From positions 1 through 37,559 of the forward strand of contig NW_003101626.1 in the NCBI RefSeq assembly GCF_000003855.2: a stretch of DNA of 37,559 nt, written 5' to 3'. Under the pieces are notes generated by a model. It ran no database searches. It was not told where the DNA came from and saw only the letters and a program-made list of their open reading frames with translations. Shown one piece after another: positions 33,145-37,559 of the stretch. Made by a program: the position numbers and the translations under genes. The stretch is from Blastomyces gilchristii SLH14081. Its lineage: Eukaryota > Ascomycota > Eurotiomycetes > Onygenales > Ajellomycetaceae. Each line of letters begins with the position of its first letter. Positions within the stretch are counted from its first letter, which is position 1.

Positions 33145-34640
33145 AGTGTTACTTATGTCATAGAAGTCTGATTATCTGTTCTCTGTTAAGATATACTTGA
33201 TTACAGTATTTTCTATTATAATTGACTTACTTATTTCTATATAATGAGAATGTTGTATGCTTCTTTCACTATGTCTGATTATAAGATTAAGCATTTTCAT
33301 TCTGCTCTTAACTTAGATATAATATTATAAATAAAGATCTGTAAATAGAAAGATGTTGAAAGCTCTTCATTCAATATAAGATAGTATAAACTGAAGTGTG
33401 TGAAGTATAATATAAGATCACTTACTTATTTATACTCAGTGAAGTGTTTATAACACTTATCTTATATATTCACTTTCTTAAAGTTATACAAGATTCATTT
33501 GAAAAACTCATTTCATATTTATAAGAATGAATATTGCTTCAGATCTGTAAGATTTATCTTTTCATCAGTTATTTATAATGACTTCACTTTTTTATATAGA
33601 AATGCAGCAGATTTTAAGACTTGTTAAAATTCTGTTAATTATCTATCTGTAAGTTTTCATTCAATCTGATAATATAATTATATCTAACTTAGTCAGCTTA
33701 TTACAGCATTATTTTTTCAGTCACTATTAAAGCTTAGTAGCTTCAGCAGATCTTCTGACTTAATATATCTTATATTTGAATTCTTATTCTGCACAGTGAT
33801 CTCAGATGATGTGTATACTTCTAAAGAGATTATAAATAATTATAATAAGATCTTCAGATTCAGTGTAATTATCTATCTATGTAAACATTCAATCTCTCAC
33901 TGCAGATCTGTAACCTGGTTTTCTCTATTTTTATTGATAATAATAATTATATTGATGAAGCTCTTCATAGTAAATACTTGATTCATAATGAATGTTAATT
34001 GTTGTTTAACTTTCATCTCAGTCTGTCACTGTGTACACAAGGCCTCAATCTTATTTAGAATTCTCATATATGTATGAACCTTTGATTCCAGTTTAGTGAT
34101 CTCAGTTACTTTTCTTACTACTTTAAGTAAACTCTCTGAGAGGTTCTGCATACCTTCTGGTTCAGATAGCAGAGATGAGTATTGTTATTTATATTAACTA
34201 GAGAAGATGTTCATTTCAGTGATTTTTTATTGATTGTACAGTATCTATCATTATATTATTATATTATTACATCATTATATTATTATATTGTTATATGATT
34301 TCTGATTTCCTGTTATCATTATACAACTTCAGTGATAATCACTCTTCTTTTATTCTTCTGATTAGAGAGCAGTCTTCTTTGAATCTGATTTACTGCTCTT
34401 ATTCTCTTTCTCACATCTCATCTGTTTGCATACATGGCATTTATCTGAGTGTGAAGTTTTTTCTTTCAATAAGTGAAGCAGTATCAATCAGATACTCTTT
34501 TACTCATCAGTCTTTGTACACTATCTTTTAAGATGTTTTAGAATCACACTGATATAATAACTATCAATTACTTTGTATATAAAATTATCATGCTCTGAAG
34601 AAGTCTACACTTCTCACCAGTTTTTAGACATACTATCAAA
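33145..34640 (-). pseudogene. Gypsy1 (outer copy) gag N-terminal part and leader
   Basis: Matches 9494-10975 of the inner copy in reverse. The gag ATG is conserved at 34214. The leader 34215-34640 is noncoding and holds an ATT-rich microsatellite and the candidate primer-binding site at 34619-34608. Open stretches on the plus strand in this piece are antisense shadows. Confidence 0.72.
34249..34298. repeat. (ATTATATT)n microsatellite in the Gypsy1 leader
   Basis: Tandem ATTATATTATT-type units with a few interruptions. The inner copy has a shorter form near 9840-9885, so the tract has expanded in one copy or contracted in the other. Confidence 0.7.
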
Positions 34641-34807
34641 TGTGATTGAAAGATTGCTTAAGTCAGTGTATGATTACAGATGTACACTGACTTCTTATAT
34701 ATATTATATTAAATTAATTAGTAGCTGCTATGACCTCTTTACATTCATAAGCATGTTCAGAAGTGGCTGTGTTATTATCCGGTGATCGTACATTCTTTTG
34801 AATCATA
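34641..34807 (-). repeat. 5' LTR of outer Gypsy1 (167 bp)
   Basis: From TGTGATTGAAAG to GAATCATA (the expected CACA end changed by one transition), followed by the TSD ATAG at 34808-34811. Direct copy of 3856-4022. Confidence 0.88.
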
Positions 34808-34811
34808 ATAG

Positions 34812-37559
34812 AAATTTACAAAGCTTAGAAAGATCTAAATCTTATAAATACTAGTTTACTTCAGCTATAATAGAATAGTTTTAATCTGTGAAGATTTCAT
34901 CTGAATACTATCTACAGTGATTATATATTCTAGAACATTAATTCAGTAGATACTGAAGTTATACTTTATAAGCTTAATATATAGTTCTATCTTATTCAAG
35001 ATCTTTAATACAGTTTACATATACTCAGTGTATTCTTTCTTCTTTACAGAGTATATTATCACATTATTCAGATATATTATTATAAAGATATTCAGATATA
35101 TATAAAGTATTTTATTAATAAAAGACTGAAATACTGCAGAGATATTAATCAAATTAACAGATATCACTAGATATTTAATCAATCTCAGTGTGATCTTAAA
35201 GACAGTCTTTTATTCATTCTCAGACTGTATTCATAATTATATATATATATTAATTATATTCAGCTGTATGAATATAATAGCTCTTATAAGACAGTTAATT
35301 ATATTCTTAATCAGAGATAGAGAGTAGTAACTCTTTATAGTCTTAAAGTTTAAATTACAGTAGTTTATATATAATCTGAGATCTTCATTCTTCTTCTTTA
35401 TAAATATCACAGAGACTTCTACAGAGATTTATAAAGATTAGATATAGTTATTCTTTAAATTCTTTTATATATAAGTCTGTAGAGCTTCTGTCTTATAATA
35501 AGAGAGTTTATAGATTAATTTCTAGAAGAGTTTCTACTCTTCTATTAAATCTATTATCAGATTCATCTTATAGTAAGATAAAAGCTCAGTTATTTTAACT
35601 GAACTGAATATCTCTGTAAGATCTCAGTATTTCTCTGATATTTAAAACTCAGTTTTCATAACTGCAAAGTTCTCAAACATTTATAAAGTTATTATATAGA
35701 TAAGTTTATCTTCTCTAATTAACTTTATAGTATTAACTGATTCTATCTCTATAAGTAAGTCTGTTAACACTGATTGAAAGTATAAATCAGACTTATAGAC
35801 AGCTATATATGAATTATATCTTTAAAGTTATACAAGTCTTAAGTATATATTATCTATAATATTTATAATAATCACAGTTTTTATAAATCTTCTTTAAGTT
35901 TCAGAGAGATCTTGTAATTTAAAGATAATTCTTATAAGTTTCTCAGTTCTCAGATTTAAATTCTCATAGTCTGCTTATTATAAGAGTAGATTCTCAGTTT
36001 TTATCACTTAGCTTATTCATTTTATACACTTTAAAGATATTATAGTAATCTAAGATTCTGAGTTTATTAATACTTCTTATACTTATAGAGTAATAGTACT
36101 ATAATATAATCTCTTTCTATAAGTATGTATTTTTATTAAGAGAGTAACAGATTTAAATATTAATTTTAAAACTTTTAAAAAGATAGTTACTAACTCTATC
36201 TATAACTTCTTAAATTTCTATTTTAATTTATTAAAATAGTTTGCACAGAGATATTCTAATTTAAAATAGATAAGATAAAGACTCTTTTTCTTAATCTCTC
36301 TATTATATACTCTATTTATAGAAGCTTATAAAGCTCTCTCTTTTTATTTAATAGATAGATATAAATCTCTCTATATCTTATTATCTTTTTTCAGTAAATC
36401 TATTCTCTGTTATTTTAGTTTTTATAAAGTTAGTCAGTGATTCACTCTCTATAAGTTTATAACTCTCACAGTAATCTATAAATAATAAATAAAAGTTATT
36501 AGTTTCTTCAGAGTTAAAAGCTTAGAGTCTTACTTAATAAGTTTATTCTATATATTTTTATTCAGTTTTTTTATAAATATTATTACTCAGATCTTATTTC
36601 AGAGCTCTGTTTTTACACATCTTAATTTATACTATAATTTTATAAAGTACTATAAGTAGTCTTTATTAAATTTCTTATCTCTTTTTCTAGTATTAATAAT
36701 CACAGCTTAAATATTCTCTATTCAGCTTATAAAGTTCTTTAACTTATTCTCTAGATAAATCTTAAGAATAGATCAGTAGAATCTCTTATAATTATTCTTT
36801 AAATAATTTAATCAGTTCTTGACTTTAATATAGTAGAAATCTATTATTATATAGATAACAGCTTCTTTATCTTTTATATTATATAGTCAGACTTATAAGT
36901 TAATATTAAATATAAACTTATAAAAGCTTTTATAGATTATAATTTAATAAATAATCTTAAGTAATTATAACTTAAGAAAGTTTCTTTTCAGTTTATAAAT
37001 ATCTCTGAAGATTATATCTAGAGACTCAGTTCAAGAATATTTATAAATAGTAAGTATTTCTTATAGAAAAATAACTTGATTTTATAAAAGATATTTAAGA
37101 ATATTCTTCACTGAAATTAATTTATTTATAAATTCAGAGAGTTTCTCTACTATTATAGATATAGAGAATAATATTCTGTAAGTAATTAATAAGTTCTCTA
37201 AAACTTCTTTTATAGAGATTATTTATAATTCAGATAACTACTTCTAAGTATCTGTAGTAAAGTTTATAGAGATTAAAGTATATAAGTTTCTAATTCTTTC
37301 AGTTATAATAGATAGTTACTGATTGATAGAGCTTGAAATGTAAGAATGAAGTATTTATAGATAATTATTCAGATGTTTATAGCTTGAAATAATATATACT
37401 GATACCTACTAGAAGTATTTACAGTAGAAAGTTAAATGTAAAAGTTAAATATATAATAGTATTTAAGCTGAGTTATAAATAGTAGTTGTGAACTTCAGTC
37501 TATATAGTTGTATATAGTCTAGAGCTGCTACCTCTATTAATTATATAAGAGATAGAAGA
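34812..37559 (-). pseudogene. Gypsy3 remnant: gag region, protease-RT linker and RT
   Basis: The 5' part of the oldest element. On the minus strand, about 35640-35390 reads like the linker before Gypsy RT (KMNLIIDLIEE.KLF.KLIYKLSYYKTEALQTYI.KNLKN), followed by VIFIKKKNEDLRLYINY near 35400. The palm carries FQSFINKILY...YLNNVIIYS at 35074-35048, with both Asp of YLDD changed to Asn. It ends at LEYIITV and the FLSFVNFY segment next to 34811. The segment 36000-37559 should hold gag, but it is too degraded (20 to 27% G+C in lines counted) for me to locate a zinc knuckle. No 5' LTR is identified, so the element probably extends past the window. Confidence 0.75.

Larger units (their letters stand above)
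3856..34807 (-). mobile_element. Outer Gypsy1 LTR retrotransposon, complete but split by five insertions
   Basis: A Ty3/Gypsy element on the minus strand, flanked by the 4-bp duplication ATAG (3852-3855 and 34808-34811) and bounded by 167-bp LTRs with termini TGTG...CACA. The body is broken by MITE 3, the inner Gypsy1, a LINE, Gypsy2 and MITE 4. The remaining pieces are 3856-7850, 8365-9309, 17624-18014, 25643-26171, 31905-32632 and 33145-34807, together about 8.25 kb. They align in order with the inner Gypsy1 (8.31 kb). Order from its 5' end: gag, protease, RT, RNase H, integrase, extra ORF region. All frames carry stops. Confidence 0.9.

Overview
This window looks like a piece of heterochromatin from a filamentous ascomycete fungus. 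It is very AT-rich: single 60-base lines I counted hold about 20 to 32% G+C, except one island near 55%. Everything I can recognise is a transposable element. The retroelement reading frames are filled with C:G to T:A transitions that create stop codons, which is the signature of repeat-induced point mutation (RIP) or a similar process. I see no host gene, tRNA, rRNA, CRISPR array or bacterial feature.

The layout is a three-level nest whose boundaries can be placed to the base from target-site duplications (TSDs). Level 0 is 'Gypsy3', an old minus-strand Ty3/Gypsy chromovirus that occupies both edges (1-3855 and 34812-37559) and appears to continue beyond them. Two MITE copies (1424-1928 and 3161-3666, 8-bp TSDs) sit in it. 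Level 1 is a complete minus-strand copy of 'Gypsy1' (3856-34807, 167-bp LTRs, TSD ATAG), inserted in the Gypsy3 reverse transcriptase. Level 2 is five insertions inside that Gypsy1 copy: MITE 3 (7851-8356), a second complete Gypsy1 in plus orientation (9310-17619, 184-bp LTRs, TSD TAAC), a minus-strand Tad1/I-type LINE (18015-25629), a complete plus-strand chromovirus 'Gypsy2' (26172-31899, 310-bp LTRs, TSD TCTTC) and MITE 4 (32633-33136). Without these insertions the outer Gypsy1 is about 8.25 kb, close to the 8.31 kb of the inner copy, and the inner copy supplies the empty-site sequence for the insertions.

The elements carry standard parts. Gypsy1 has gag with a CCHC knuckle, then protease, reverse transcriptase, RNase H and integrase, then a further 2 kb or more of RS-rich and acidic coding-like sequence of unknown role before the 3' LTR. 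Gypsy2 has gag and, in the -1 frame, a pol ending in a chromodomain whose stop codon abuts the 3' LTR. The LINE has ORF1 with zinc knuckles and ORF2 with APE endonuclease, reverse transcriptase and RNase H, a 3' hairpin and an (AAT)n tail. No element looks able to make an intact protein.

The most unusual points are the unmutated CpG-rich island at the LINE 5' end (about 25190-25629) beside a mutated tandem copy of part of itself, the extra downstream coding region in Gypsy1, an in-frame repeat of variable length in its integrase, and a mutation context that seems to favour CpG and CpC over the classical CpA.
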